From NCBI GenBank assembly GCA_964462535.1, contig CAYWXV010000001.1:434001-498000 (forward strand): a stretch of 64,000 nucleotides of DNA, given 5' to 3'. Both the position numbers and the translations under genes were made by a program. Below the pieces are notes generated by a model. The model saw only the letters and a list, made by a program, of their open reading frames with translations, was not told the DNA's origin and ran no database searches. The DNA is from CAYWXV01 sp964462535 (GTDB taxonomy: Bacteria; Bacteroidota; Ignavibacteria; OLB7). Position 1 is the stretch's first letter; the number at the start of each line of letters is the position of its first letter. This document shows, one piece after another, positions 19,876-28,003 of the stretch.

Positions 19876-19979
19876 CAAACCACCTTCCGTAGTTGATAGT
19901 TCACGTACGGGGGGCCTTTGCCGCGACCACCAGGTAGTGCACCATCGCCCTCCTTCATTGCTTTCAGCGGATTCGAGCG

Positions 19980-20366
19980 ATGCCCGACGATCCCCCTCAG
20001 ACGCTACATACCGGCGAGTTGGAAGTCGATCCGAATTACGACCAACTCGTCGACAAGCTCCATCGACGTACCGTTGAGCGCAAGATCCTTTGGGAGCTGG
20101 GGGACGATCCCGACGAATACGTTGCCTCCCTTAAGGGGAGGATCACCTTCGTCCTGAAGCGGATCAAGGAGAACTACCGGTACGTCTTGACAATGCGCAA
20201 CGAGACGGGGGAGGTTGTGTTCAGGATTTCCCACGCCAACCTGGCCCCCTCTTCAAGCGAAGCTCTCCTGCGCTTGTACAAGCTGGCGGAGAGAATTGCG
20301 AAACAGATTGATGACGAAGTGGATAAGGCGATTGACCTCCTCGATAATCTGGGGGGCGACGACTAG
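19980..20366 (+). CDS. Uncharacterised small helical protein, 128 aa
   Basis: I do not recognise a family. The sequence is charged and mostly helical, without signal peptide or membrane segment. Notable parts are KLHRRTVERKILWELGDD (about 26-43), a stretch with beta character (YRYVLTMRNETGEVVFRIS, about 63-81) and a long C-terminal helix ending in the acidic DNLGGDD. Codon use is like its neighbours. It follows iscA by about 100 bases on the same strand. Transcription may end soon after it, since a separate promoter-like element lies at 20406-20436. Confidence 0.55.
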   Translation: MPDDPPQTLHTGELEVDPNYDQLVDKLHRRTVERKILWELGDDPDEYVASLKGRITFVLKRIKENYRYVLTMRNETGEVVFRISHANLAPSSSEALLRLYKLAERIAKQIDDEVDKAIDLLDNLGGDD

Positions 20367-20792
20367 ATCCACAGAGTTGATCGAAACAACGGGCGCATTT
20401 GTGGGTTGACAGAACTGGAACTTTACCCTACCTTCGCGTGATTCATTAGGTTCGCGGGCGATGTGGTAGATGTGCGGGCCCCAATTGCCCGTCAACAGAA
20501 CTACGATACTACAATCGTCACGGGCACGCCTCAAGGCGCTCATCACGAGCCGGGATGTCCCCCGGGCAACACTCCCCGGACAGACTGACGGTCATCCCCC
20601 CTTCTTCAGCATTCAGCAATCAACACTATCTACACGCAGAATTCTGCATCTCTCCGCGAGAGGAATAAACGGCAAGTGTTGCCTGAGAATCAATCCGATA
20701 GCGTTAGACCCACCCGTACTACGTTCTGTGCGCGCGGCCGACTTCACTCATTCCTACCTTGACCTCGCATTCTCAACATACGTACCGTACGC
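20367..20792. other. Gene-poor stretch with a promoter-like element and possible structured leader
   Basis: No convincing coding region was found in this 426-base gap. It holds a promoter-like pair (20406-20436), a small hairpin with arms TGTCC/GGACA at 20556-20582, several GC-rich inverted repeats around 20470-20580, and a TACCTTGA box at 20755-20762 that lies 31 bases before the next gene. It could be a long 5' leader or hold a small RNA. Confidence 0.4.
20406..20436 (+). promoter_or_regulatory. Bacteroidota-type promoter candidate
   Basis: TTG at 20406-20408 (within TTGACA) is followed after exactly 20 bases by TACCTTCG, a near-match to the Bacteroidota -7 box TAnnTTTG. The same spacing recurs at three other places in the window. 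Confidence 0.5.
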
Positions 20793-21476
20793 ATGAACCT
20801 TTTCGACATCGCCTGTTTAGTTCTTGACCACGCCATTTCTCCGCGCGTGTCTGTAGGGTCTTGTACGAAAATCGTTTTGCTACTTGTCGGCATCTTGTCG
20901 GGCTACGGTTCCGCAGCCGCCGGGTGCCCAGGCGATGGGTGGTACAATGAGACAGTCTCGATTGGTGCGAGATCGTACGAGGTGGTTTATTACTGGGATG
21001 AGGCCGGACGGGAAATGAGAATAACAAAGATGTTCGAGAATTCGGGCGGCGATCTTTCCGGGCTGAATATTACGGACGTGCTCGGGAATCTGTTTGCGAA
21101 ACTGATGGAGAAGCACGCCAACAATGGATGCGGCGACTCTTTGTTGGATCTGTTGTGCTCTGCTCCAAACCAGTGCGAGACGGGTGTTTGCACTGTTCGC
21201 GTTGCACGTTGTTGGATGCAGTGTCAGTCGGTTGGCGGACTCCAGCGATATGAAGAGTGCAACGTCAATGGGTCCGACTATTGTATCCGCCGATACACAA
21301 TCTCGTGTGGGTCGTATGGCGGTTATGTGAAGTTCGAACCACTGTGGTGCTGGACCGACACCTTTGGTACAGGGTGTGTGTCCGAGTCAAACGACCCTCT
21401 CCCGTGTCCGGGCGGTGGAGGATATTTGTTCGGCTTCTGCAATCTAGACTTGTGCACGACTACGACGTTTCCGTAG
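20793..21476 (+). CDS. Orphan exported cysteine-rich protein, 227 aa
   Basis: I do not recognise this protein. The hydrophobic segment KIVLLLVGILSGYGSAAAG (about 26-44) looks like a signal peptide; a GTG at 20847 would give a more compact signal than the ATG at 20793. The mature part begins CPGDGWYNETV and contains 15 cysteines in about 180 residues, with pairs such as CETGVC, CWMQC and CNLDLC and a Gly-rich stretch before the end. Such density suggests many disulfides in an extracytoplasmic protein, or a metal-binding one. It has no sorting domain, unlike the next three genes. It is flanked on both sides by gene-poor DNA, which suggests an accessory gene. Confidence 0.65.
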   Translation: MNLFDIACLVLDHAISPRVSVGSCTKIVLLLVGILSGYGSAAAGCPGDGWYNETVSIGARSYEVVYYWDEAGREMRITKMFENSGGDLSGLNITDVLGNLFAKLMEKHANNGCGDSLLDLLCSAPNQCETGVCTVRVARCWMQCQSVGGLQRYEECNVNGSDYCIRRYTISCGSYGGYVKFEPLWCWTDTFGTGCVSESNDPLPCPGGGGYLFGFCNLDLCTTTTFP

Positions 21477-21834
21477 GATAATCCAGATTCGAGAAGTGTT
21501 TTCGGTCAATAGCGTGGGGCGTAGCCGTCCACCGTAGTCGCGCCACAAGGACTTTGAGAAGTCCGTGACCGACAATCGTAGTTAGTGTTAATTGCGAAAC
21601 AGCGAACCGACTGCCTATGTGATGATGAGGCCGTTACATCGTCGCAGACCCGCCGTGTGTGACGCGTCAGCCTCACAATGAGGCCGTTGACCTCGATCGT
21701 GTGTCTGGCTCGACGCATGTAGTTGGGGTGCAAGAAGCACAAAGAGCGGCCCCCACGGCATTGATGACGATATACGAGTATTCAACTTTGGAGATTTCGC
21801 TCAAAAGCAACATAAACCCTTGGAGGAGTTCCAC
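21477..21834. other. Gene-poor stretch upstream of the kelch gene
   Basis: No supported gene. The only pattern noted is an 11-base direct repeat ATGAGGCCGTT at 21625-21635 and 21678-21688. The last bases hold a strong Shine-Dalgarno sequence, GGAGGAG at 21822-21828, six bases before the kelch gene's ATG. Confidence 0.4.
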
Positions 21835-24558
21835 ATGGCGAATCATGGCTACGTACGAAATGGGTTGCTCGTGTCTCTCGTGTTTGCACTAGCACTCGTT
21901 TTTGATTCTGCAAATGCCCAATGGACTACAGTGGGTAGCGTTAATTCTGCCCGCAGCCAGGTCCAGCAGGTATACTACAACGGCTACGTCTACATCTTCG
22001 GAGGTGGTGGCATTCCACCTGGAGGTTCGTCGTATGTGGCTGGGATGACCGCCGCTCAGAGAATCAGCGCTGATTCAGGTAAGGTGACCGATCTGGCGCC
22101 AATGCCCAACGGTCGTCGCGGCGGATACGCCGGACTGGTCAACGGGAAGATCTACCTGGTTGGCGGCAACAGCCCCAGCGCTGTTGTCACGCAGGTTGAC
22201 ATCTATGACCCGGCCACGAACAGCTGGACGTCGGGAACGCCAATGCCAAAGGGTCTTCTTCAGATCTCCGGCGCGACGCTCGGGACGAACATCTACGTGA
22301 TGGGCGGCCTGACCCCCAGCGGTACACAATATGCGTATAGCCAGTCGACCCTGGTGTACGACGCACTGACGAACGCCTGGACGGAAATCAACCCCGCACC
22401 GTACGCACCGGACCTTGGCTGCGCTACGGCCGCTGGCGGCTCCATCTTCCTTACCGGCGGGCGTACGTCGAGCGGCACGTCGGCACTCGCCTACAAGGGG
22501 ACGCCAAATGGCAGCCTCGTTACCTGGACGCCGCTGCCAAACATTCCGGCCGCCCACTACGGTTCCGGGGCAGGCGCGATTGGGAACGATCCCTATGTCG
22601 CCATTGGCTACGATGCGAATGCAACTGAATCCCGCCTCGTCTACAAGTTCGACGTCGCCGGCAACAAGTGGGAGGCCTCTTACTCCCGCCCGACGGCGTC
22701 GGGGCTTCTCAACACCCTTCCGGGCAACGGCACCTCCATATGGGCCGTGTCCGGTACGGGAACGACCGAGATCTACAAGTTCACGCCGGGCGCGGCAAAG
22801 CCGATCGCAAACCTGCTGCGTGACCGTCTCAATCTTACCGTGAAGCAGGGCGAACAGAAGCAGGGAATCGTCGAGATTGGAAACGAAGGCGTCGCCGCCC
22901 TATCGTGCACACTCGCCATCCCAACGGACGCCACGTGGCTCCAGACGCTTGCCAAGAACTTTAACGTTCAGGCGGGTGGCAAGTACGGAATCAATTTCAA
23001 TGCGAACGCTGGGTCACTTGCTATTGGCAAGTATGCCACTGATGTAACGCTCACGACCAACGATGCCGACCATGCCTCGTTGACGATTCGCGTCGTCATG
23101 TGGGTAGTGGATGCCTCGACGCCTGTTAAGCCGACCAAGCTTCTCGTAGAAGTCGCTTCCGGTGACTGGTGCCCGCCTTGCGGCGCATACGGTGTCCCTG
23201 GTATCCGTGCTCTTGAAGCTCAGTACGGTCACAACCTGATCGTTGCGGAGAACCACGATCGCGGTGGGCGTCCGACTGAGTACATGCACACAGACGAGAC
23301 CGAGGCCATCAACGGCTGGCTCGGCGTGCCGTTCTTCCCAGCCTCGACGTTCCAGCGATGGAGCTGGAAGATCGACGGCGACTACATGATCGGTACCGGC
23401 AACTGGAACGCCACGGCGCAACAGGTTTTCTCCGCCGAGCCGGAGGCCCCGATCGCGCTTGAGTTCGATACATACAGCTATGACCAGGCCACCAAGAAGA
23501 TCACCGGGAAGGTCAAGTTGACGTCGAGCCAGGCGATTGACCTGACTGGCCGTTCGCTACGCTACACGTGCTACGTCACGGAGGATAGCGTCCAGCTTGC
23601 GCAGGCGAGTGCGCCCGAGACTCCGTTCTATCACATGTCGGTCGTTCGTGACATCTACCCTGACATCAAGGGTGGCGCGATCCAGATTCCATCCGAAGCT
23701 CTCGACGATGGCGGTGCCACGCTGAAGCCAGGATACACGATCGAGGTTCCGATCTCGTTCACGGTGAATGCCACGTATTCGTACGTGCCGGCCAAGTCCG
23801 ACTTCATCTTCCTTGCACATGTCAATGAAGGAAACGGTCCTGGACCCGTCCTGGCAGTTGACAAAATTGAACTGACAGCGAGCATCACCGGCGGCGGTGG
23901 TGGCGGTTACACGATCAACATCGGTGAGGCGTTCAAGTCGATCGAGGCCAAGAAGGACACCGCAGCCTTCCAGTCGACGATCACGAACAACGGCACTGCG
24001 CCGATCGAGTTCAGCCTCTCGCGCGTCGAGAACAATCTGCCGGCAGGCGACTGGTACAGCTGGTACTGCCTGGGTAACGATTGCGCGGCTCCGTCGGACA
24101 ATGGTCCGCTCGGACCGGCTACGATTCAGCCGGGTCAGACGCTCAACGTGACGGTTCGCGTTTCGGCCGGCTCTGCCGGTACCGGTACGGTGAAGCTTCG
24201 CTTCACGGGTCCGGGAGGCGCGACGCAGGATCAGGTGTATACGGTCAACGCATCGGCTGGTCCTGGAAGTGTTCCGGGTATCACGCTCGGCTCGTCGTCG
24301 ATCCAGCTTGGTCTGAACGTCCCAAATCCGGCCACCGAGACGACTCGCTTCGAGTTCTCGATGCCTCGTGCGGGTGCATTCACGGTTGACGTCTTCTCGA
24401 TCACGGGAACTCTCGTCGCAAGCCTTCCGGCTCGCGTCGTCGAGGCTGGACTCGGTTCATTCGACATCAATGTCGCTGACCTTCCGAACGGTGTCTACAC
24501 GGTTCGGATGACGGCGAACGGCGCGTCGGCCATGCGTACGATGACAGTCGCACGGTAA
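21835..24558 (+). CDS. Secreted kelch / Omp28-like protein with thioredoxin-like CPPC motif and T9SS sorting domain
   Basis: About 907 residues. The ATG at 21835 follows GGAGGAG by six bases and starts a signal peptide cleaved near DSANAQ. Residues about 30-310 hold around six kelch repeats (VYIFGGGG, IYLVGGNSP, IYVMGGLTP, IFLTGGRTS), predicted to form a beta-propeller. An Ig/BACON-like domain follows (about 320-425). Next is an Omp28-like, thioredoxin-fold region with a CPPC motif at 446-449 (SGDWCPPCGAYG). A two-cysteine module (about 695-800, Cys745 and Cys750) is shared with the next two genes. The end (NVPNPATETTRFEFSMPRAG through LPNGVYTVRM) is a T9SS-type sorting domain. Codon use looks biased, suggesting high expression. 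Surface or secreted; function unknown. Confidence 0.85.
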   Translation: MANHGYVRNGLLVSLVFALALVFDSANAQWTTVGSVNSARSQVQQVYYNGYVYIFGGGGIPPGGSSYVAGMTAAQRISADSGKVTDLAPMPNGRRGGYAGLVNGKIYLVGGNSPSAVVTQVDIYDPATNSWTSGTPMPKGLLQISGATLGTNIYVMGGLTPSGTQYAYSQSTLVYDALTNAWTEINPAPYAPDLGCATAAGGSIFLTGGRTSSGTSALAYKGTPNGSLVTWTPLPNIPAAHYGSGAGAIGNDPYVAIGYDANATESRLVYKFDVAGNKWEASYSRPTASGLLNTLPGNGTSIWAVSGTGTTEIYKFTPGAAKPIANLLRDRLNLTVKQGEQKQGIVEIGNEGVAALSCTLAIPTDATWLQTLAKNFNVQAGGKYGINFNANAGSLAIGKYATDVTLTTNDADHASLTIRVVMWVVDASTPVKPTKLLVEVASGDWCPPCGAYGVPGIRALEAQYGHNLIVAENHDRGGRPTEYMHTDETEAINGWLGVPFFPASTFQRWSWKIDGDYMIGTGNWNATAQQVFSAEPEAPIALEFDTYSYDQATKKITGKVKLTSSQAIDLTGRSLRYTCYVTEDSVQLAQASAPETPFYHMSVVRDIYPDIKGGAIQIPSEALDDGGATLKPGYTIEVPISFTVNATYSYVPAKSDFIFLAHVNEGNGPGPVLAVDKIELTASITGGGGGGYTINIGEAFKSIEAKKDTAAFQSTITNNGTAPIEFSLSRVENNLPAGDWYSWYCLGNDCAAPSDNGPLGPATIQPGQTLNVTVRVSAGSAGTGTVKLRFTGPGGATQDQVYTVNASAGPGSVPGITLGSSSIQLGLNVPNPATETTRFEFSMPRAGAFTVDVFSITGTLVASLPARVVEAGLGSFDINVADLPNGVYTVRMTANGASAMRTMTVAR

Positions 24559-24602
24559 TCGACGAATGATGTGTTCCCGGTATGCCGGGTGCAAAGGATC
24601 GG

Positions 24603-24636
24603 AGGGCCCCGGGGCAGAGATGCTCCGGGGCCCTTT
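24603..24636 (+). terminator. Terminator after the kelch gene
   Basis: AGGGCCCCGG (24603-24612) pairs perfectly with CCGGGGCCCT (24625-24634), followed by TT and a moderately T-rich stretch. It lies 45 bases after the stop, just before a separate promoter candidate. Confidence 0.8.
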
Positions 24637-24643
24637 GCGTTCC

Positions 24644-24674
24644 TTGACCGGCGCTCACTTCGGGGCTATCTTGG
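24644..24674 (+). promoter_or_regulatory. Bacteroidota-type promoter for the 24.7 kb gene
   Basis: TTG (24644-24646, in TTGACC) and TATCTTGG (24667-24674) are separated by 20 bases. It lies between a terminator and the gene starting at 24732, giving a leader of about 50 bases. Confidence 0.6.
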
Positions 24675-24731
24675 CTGCCAATCCGTGATCCCCTCCCCGG
24701 CGTGCACATCCCTCTCTTACCGGAGCCAGAC

Positions 24732-25445
24732 ATGGTCGCTCTTACACGTGTAGCGCAGTTCGTCATCATGAGTGTGCTCACACTGACGTCGACAACGAGC
24801 GTAGTCTACTCTCAACGTGCGTACCGCGTGGACGCCCCGCTCCGTGACACAACCATTGCACCGCGTCAGCTTGCCGACTTTCCCTTTCCGCTTACCAACC
24901 TGACCGACGACTCCATCACGATTCGCGTTCGTCGGATCATTAACAAACTTCCCGGCAGCGATTGGCAATCGTACATCTGCTCGAGCGAAAAGTGCTATGA
25001 CACCGCGGAGAACGTCATGGACCCGGCGGGCCTGCAGCCCGGTGCGACGTTTGCGTACGATCTGAGCGTGTACACTGGATTCCGCGTTGGCGAGGTTGGC
25101 CGCGTCGTCCTGGAGATCACAGATGGGTCATCAATAGACACGCTTGAGTTCTGGACGCGGGTTCAGGAGAATTCGGGCGCAGAGTACGAGCACGATCGCG
25201 ACAATGTCGTTGTCCCGTACCCGAACCCGACGGTTGATTATGTGACAATCCCCGGTGTGGAGAATCGCGTCGAGCGGGTGCTTGTGTGGTCTGCCGCCGG
25301 CGTCGCGGTGGCCTCAATCGCCCCATCCGGAACGTCGAGTGTATTGGTGGACGTCCGCTCACTTCCATCCGGCACGTACCACGTAACGCTGGTGTACCCG
25401 GACGGTCGACTCACGTCTGGAGGCTCGTTCTCGGTGGTTCGCTGA
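24732..25445 (+). CDS. Small exported protein: two-cysteine module plus T9SS sorting domain (paralogue 1)
   Basis: About 237 residues from the ATG at 24732, which begins a signal peptide ending near VVYSQ. The mature protein opens YRVDAPLRDTTIAPRQLADF and carries Cys83 and Cys88 in WQSYICSSEKC. It then has a beta-rich stretch and, from about 160, a sorting domain (VVPYPNPTVDYVTIPG through LPSGTYHVTL). Module and cysteine spacing match the next gene and the C-terminal module of the kelch gene before it, so the three look like products of tandem duplication. It has its own promoter and an upstream terminator. Function unknown. Confidence 0.8.
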   Translation: MVALTRVAQFVIMSVLTLTSTTSVVYSQRAYRVDAPLRDTTIAPRQLADFPFPLTNLTDDSITIRVRRIINKLPGSDWQSYICSSEKCYDTAENVMDPAGLQPGATFAYDLSVYTGFRVGEVGRVVLEITDGSSIDTLEFWTRVQENSGAEYEHDRDNVVVPYPNPTVDYVTIPGVENRVERVLVWSAAGVAVASIAPSGTSSVLVDVRSLPSGTYHVTLVYPDGRLTSGGSFSVVR

Positions 25446-25515
25446 ACGTGCTTGCGCCAATAAGGGGCGATCGATTCTGAGACCATTTTGTATAGTCTCT
25501 TTGGCGTTGGTGCCC

Positions 25516-25523
25516 TATCTTGT
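25516..25523 (+). promoter_or_regulatory. Promoter -7 box candidate for the 25.6 kb gene
   Basis: TATCTTGT at 25516-25523 resembles TAnnTTTG and the boxes at 24667 and 19405. The nearest upstream TTG (25488-25490) is 25 bases away, longer than usual, so this is less certain. A weak GAGAC/GTCTC hairpin with TTT overlaps just upstream and may end the preceding transcript. Confidence 0.4.
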
Positions 25524-25590
25524 CCGCCTTGCCGACGACCCTATCTGGCACAATCCGCGTTGATACCAATTCCTGTGTAGGAGACCATTC

Positions 25591-26292
25591 ATGAACGTTT
25601 GCGGCACCATACTGGCACGCACCCTATCGATAGCGCTTCTCGCTTTTGCGACGGCGACAGCTGCCTACGCGCAAAAATCTTACTCCATTGAAGCACCGGT
25701 TCGCGACACGACACTTGCGATTCGCGGCTATTTCGACTTCCCCGTGCTGGTGACGAACACGTCGTCTAGCCCTGCAACGATTTACGTCAACCGAATCCAG
25801 AACGAGCTTCCGAGCCTTGAGTGGATATCGTATATCTGCTCGCGCGATCTTTGCTTCCCTCCCGAGCGGAACAACGCCGATCCGGTTGGTATTGGACCGG
25901 GTGCCAAGGCTGACTACCACTTCTCGGTTTCATGTGGAAGCACGCCGGGCGAAGTGGGACGTTTTGCTCTCGAGGTATCAGACGGATCGACCACAGACAC
26001 GCTCCGCTTCACCGTAACCGTCGCGCAGGGAGCAGATGTCGATCAGCCGACGGTAACGGTCAGTGGTCCGCTGAATGCATGGCCCTCCCCTGCCCTCGAC
26101 GTCGTCAATATTCCAATGCCGGCGCAAACGGGACTGGATGTTTCCGTGATGTCATCTCAGGGAACGCTGGTATCGCGCCTCGTCTCGGATGGCTCGCCGA
26201 GCATGTCGCTCGACATTCGTGCGCTCCCATCGGGCGTCTATTTCTATCAGATTGCTGGCAAGCGTAGCGGCTCCTTCGTGGTCGCGCGGTAG
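25591..26292 (+). CDS. Small exported protein: two-cysteine module plus T9SS sorting domain (paralogue 2)
   Basis: 233 residues with a signal peptide ending TAAYAQ. The mature part opens YSIEAPVRDTTLAIRGYFDF, clearly parallel to its left neighbour, and has Cys83 and Cys88 in WISYICSRDLC at the same residue numbers as that neighbour. The sorting domain starts about 155 (NAWPSPALDVVNIPMP through LPSGVYFYQI) and ends SGSFVVAR, a common terminus in this set. A GGAG-type ribosome site lies before the ATG (TAGGAGACC). Function unknown; likely anchored or released at the cell surface. Confidence 0.8.
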   Translation: MNVCGTILARTLSIALLAFATATAAYAQKSYSIEAPVRDTTLAIRGYFDFPVLVTNTSSSPATIYVNRIQNELPSLEWISYICSRDLCFPPERNNADPVGIGPGAKADYHFSVSCGSTPGEVGRFALEVSDGSTTDTLRFTVTVAQGADVDQPTVTVSGPLNAWPSPALDVVNIPMPAQTGLDVSVMSSQGTLVSRLVSDGSPSMSLDIRALPSGVYFYQIAGKRSGSFVVAR

Positions 26293-26313
26293 TTGCGGTC
26301 TCTGCAAGATTGA

Positions 26314-26348
26314 AGCGGGCAGCTCGTGTTAACGAGCCGCCCGCTTTT
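26314..26348 (+). terminator. Rho-independent terminator after paralogue 2
   Basis: AGCGGGCAGCTCGT (26314-26327) pairs with ACGAGCCGCCCGCT (26332-26345) with one internal mismatch, followed by TTT. It closes the three-gene sorting-domain region. Confidence 0.85.
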
Positions 26349-26503
26349 CATTTGTGAGGGTTGGTCGATGTTTTCACGTCCGGATACTTCCATCGGCCAC
26401 GGAATTGTTGCAAGTTTGCGCCGCGTCAAAGTTCTTCGCACGTGTCATTCCATCGTGCGAACGACGCGCCAACCACGGAATTCAATCCCAAGGAGTTTTC
26501 GCC

Positions 26504-27133
26504 ATGCCATACTCGTGGACCTTCAACCCTAGACCATACAGCGACGCGGACGCCCCATCGTTACTGGAGTCCGTCATTGACGCTGCTACTGCTGACTGGC
26601 ACTACAATCGCCATCACAAGGGCTACGTCGACGCAATGAACACGATCGAGAAGGAGCTTGAGACTGCCGACCGATCGACGGCAAACGGCAACTACTCGCA
26701 TGTCGGCGAGTTGAAGCGACGCTTCACCTGGAACCATGCCGGTGCCCTACTGCACGACATCTACTGGGACGTCATGGGTGGCGACGGGAATCCAGATGCC
26801 GGTCCGGAAATCAAGCAGGCCATCATTGACAATTTCGGATCGTTCGATGCCTGGAAGGCTGATTTCAAAGCCTGCTGTGTTGCAGCCAAGCTTTCCGGCT
26901 GGGGCGTTCTGGCTCTCGACCTGTTGTACAGCGGAAGACTGATCAATCTCGAGGTCGACGAGCATCATTACGGTGCCATGTGGGGAGGCATCCCGTTGAT
27001 CCCTTGCGACGTGTTCGAGCATGCCTATTATCACAAGGACGGTCCGGGACGAGCGACGTACGTGGACAACTTCCTCGGCAACCTGCATTGGGGACGCATC
27101 AACGCCCGCTACCTCCGCTTCAAGAACGCCTAG
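26504..27133 (+). CDS. Fe/Mn superoxide dismutase
   Basis: 209 residues. The ATG at 26504 has AAGGAG nine bases upstream (in CCCAAGGAGTTTTCGCC); an upstream reading frame is noise. It converts superoxide to oxygen and peroxide in the cytoplasm (no signal peptide). By alignment the metal ligands are His33 (DWHYNRHH), His84 (LLHDIYW), Asp169 and His173 (CDVFEHAYY). The second-sphere tryptophan of the usual DVWEHAYY motif is Phe here, and the metal specificity cannot be read with confidence. A CAAGTTTG box at 26411-26418 might belong to its promoter. Downstream, a hairpin at 27311-27341 may end its transcript. Confidence 0.92.
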   Translation: MPYSWTFNPRPYSDADAPSLLESVIDAATADWHYNRHHKGYVDAMNTIEKELETADRSTANGNYSHVGELKRRFTWNHAGALLHDIYWDVMGGDGNPDAGPEIKQAIIDNFGSFDAWKADFKACCVAAKLSGWGVLALDLLYSGRLINLEVDEHHYGAMWGGIPLIPCDVFEHAYYHKDGPGRATYVDNFLGNLHWGRINARYLRFKNA

Positions 27134-27310
27134 GGGGCGGTGGAACACCTCTCAGGCACAAGGCTGCGCTCATCGTGCGCGATCAAAGCGCTCCGCGAGG
27201 AACGAACGATCGGCACCGGAAGTACGCCGCCGTGTGCAACCAGGGGCACGACGCCGAGAGCGCGCGTACTCTAACAGCCTCCCAGACACCAAACCGATCG
27301 ATGAACTGAA

Positions 27311-27341
27311 GGCCCGTTGGTCACGGATGGACCGACGGGCC
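27311..27341 (+). terminator. Hairpin between the superoxide dismutase and LON-domain genes
   Basis: GGCCCGTTGGTC (27311-27322) pairs with GACCGACGGGCC (27330-27341) over 12 positions, one being a G-U pair. No T-run follows. The loop contains an ATG (27327) in frame with the next gene, which makes the ATG at 27360 a likelier start. Confidence 0.65.
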
Positions 27342-27359
27342 ATCAACACCTGCCCACGC

Positions 27360-27989
27360 ATGCCGACCATCGGTCTCTTCCCCCTTCGCATCGTTCTCTT
27401 CCCCGGGTCGACGTATCCCCTCCACATTTTTGAAGAGCGCTACAAGGAACTGATCCGCGAGTGCCTCGGCGCGAATGCAGAGTTCGGGATCAACCTGGTG
27501 GAAGACGGCAACATGTACGGAATCGGATGCAGGGCGCGTGTCTCGCGAGTAATCACCGAGTACGAGGACGGTCGAATGGATATTCTGGTGACGGGGACGG
27601 AGCGATTCTCCGTTCAACAGTATCACCCCGCCAGCAAACCCTACTTGACTGCCGACGTCGCTCCCTTTGAGGACGAACAGCCTCTACCCGATGCTGACGA
27701 GCTTGAGGCGACCATTGGCCTCTACAACCAGTTGATTGAGATGGTCTATGGCGAGGCCGAACAACCGCTGGATCCGACGGACTGGATCGGTGGTGGTGCC
27801 GCGTTCCGAATGGCACAGAAGTCAGGGCTGGACCTGGCGATTCGCCAGCAGCTGCTGGAGATGCAATCCGAAAACGATCGGATGGGATATCTCCGCACGT
27901 ACTTCCAGGACATCCTCCCGCGAATCAAGAAGGCTGAACTCCTTCAGTCTCTCGTTCGAAACAACGGGTACGCTCCTCCTGAGAAGTAG
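27360..27989 (+). CDS. Stand-alone LON substrate-binding-domain protein
   Basis: About 209 residues. The N-terminus (LFPLRIVLFPGSTYPLHIFEERYKEL, partly quoted) is the typical start of the Lon N-terminal domain; the protease and ATPase parts are absent. GIGCRARVSRVI and ILVTGTERFSV are further family strands, and the last 100 residues are helical. Such stand-alone proteins occur in many bacteria and are presumed to bind unfolded or specific substrates; no function is established here. ATG 27360 is preferred over 27327, which lies in a hairpin loop. It converges on the TPR gene with 14 bases between stops. Confidence 0.82.
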   Translation: MPTIGLFPLRIVLFPGSTYPLHIFEERYKELIRECLGANAEFGINLVEDGNMYGIGCRARVSRVITEYEDGRMDILVTGTERFSVQQYHPASKPYLTADVAPFEDEQPLPDADELEATIGLYNQLIEMVYGEAEQPLDPTDWIGGGAAFRMAQKSGLDLAIRQQLLEMQSENDRMGYLRTYFQDILPRIKKAELLQSLVRNNGYAPPEK

Positions 27990-28003
27990 TGGTTTGACTC
28001 GTG

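Noticed and set aside
20470..20796. 108-codon open frame in the gap before the cysteine-rich gene
   Set aside because: No ribosome site or recognisable pattern, and the composition is not like neighbouring genes; the region reads better as a leader.
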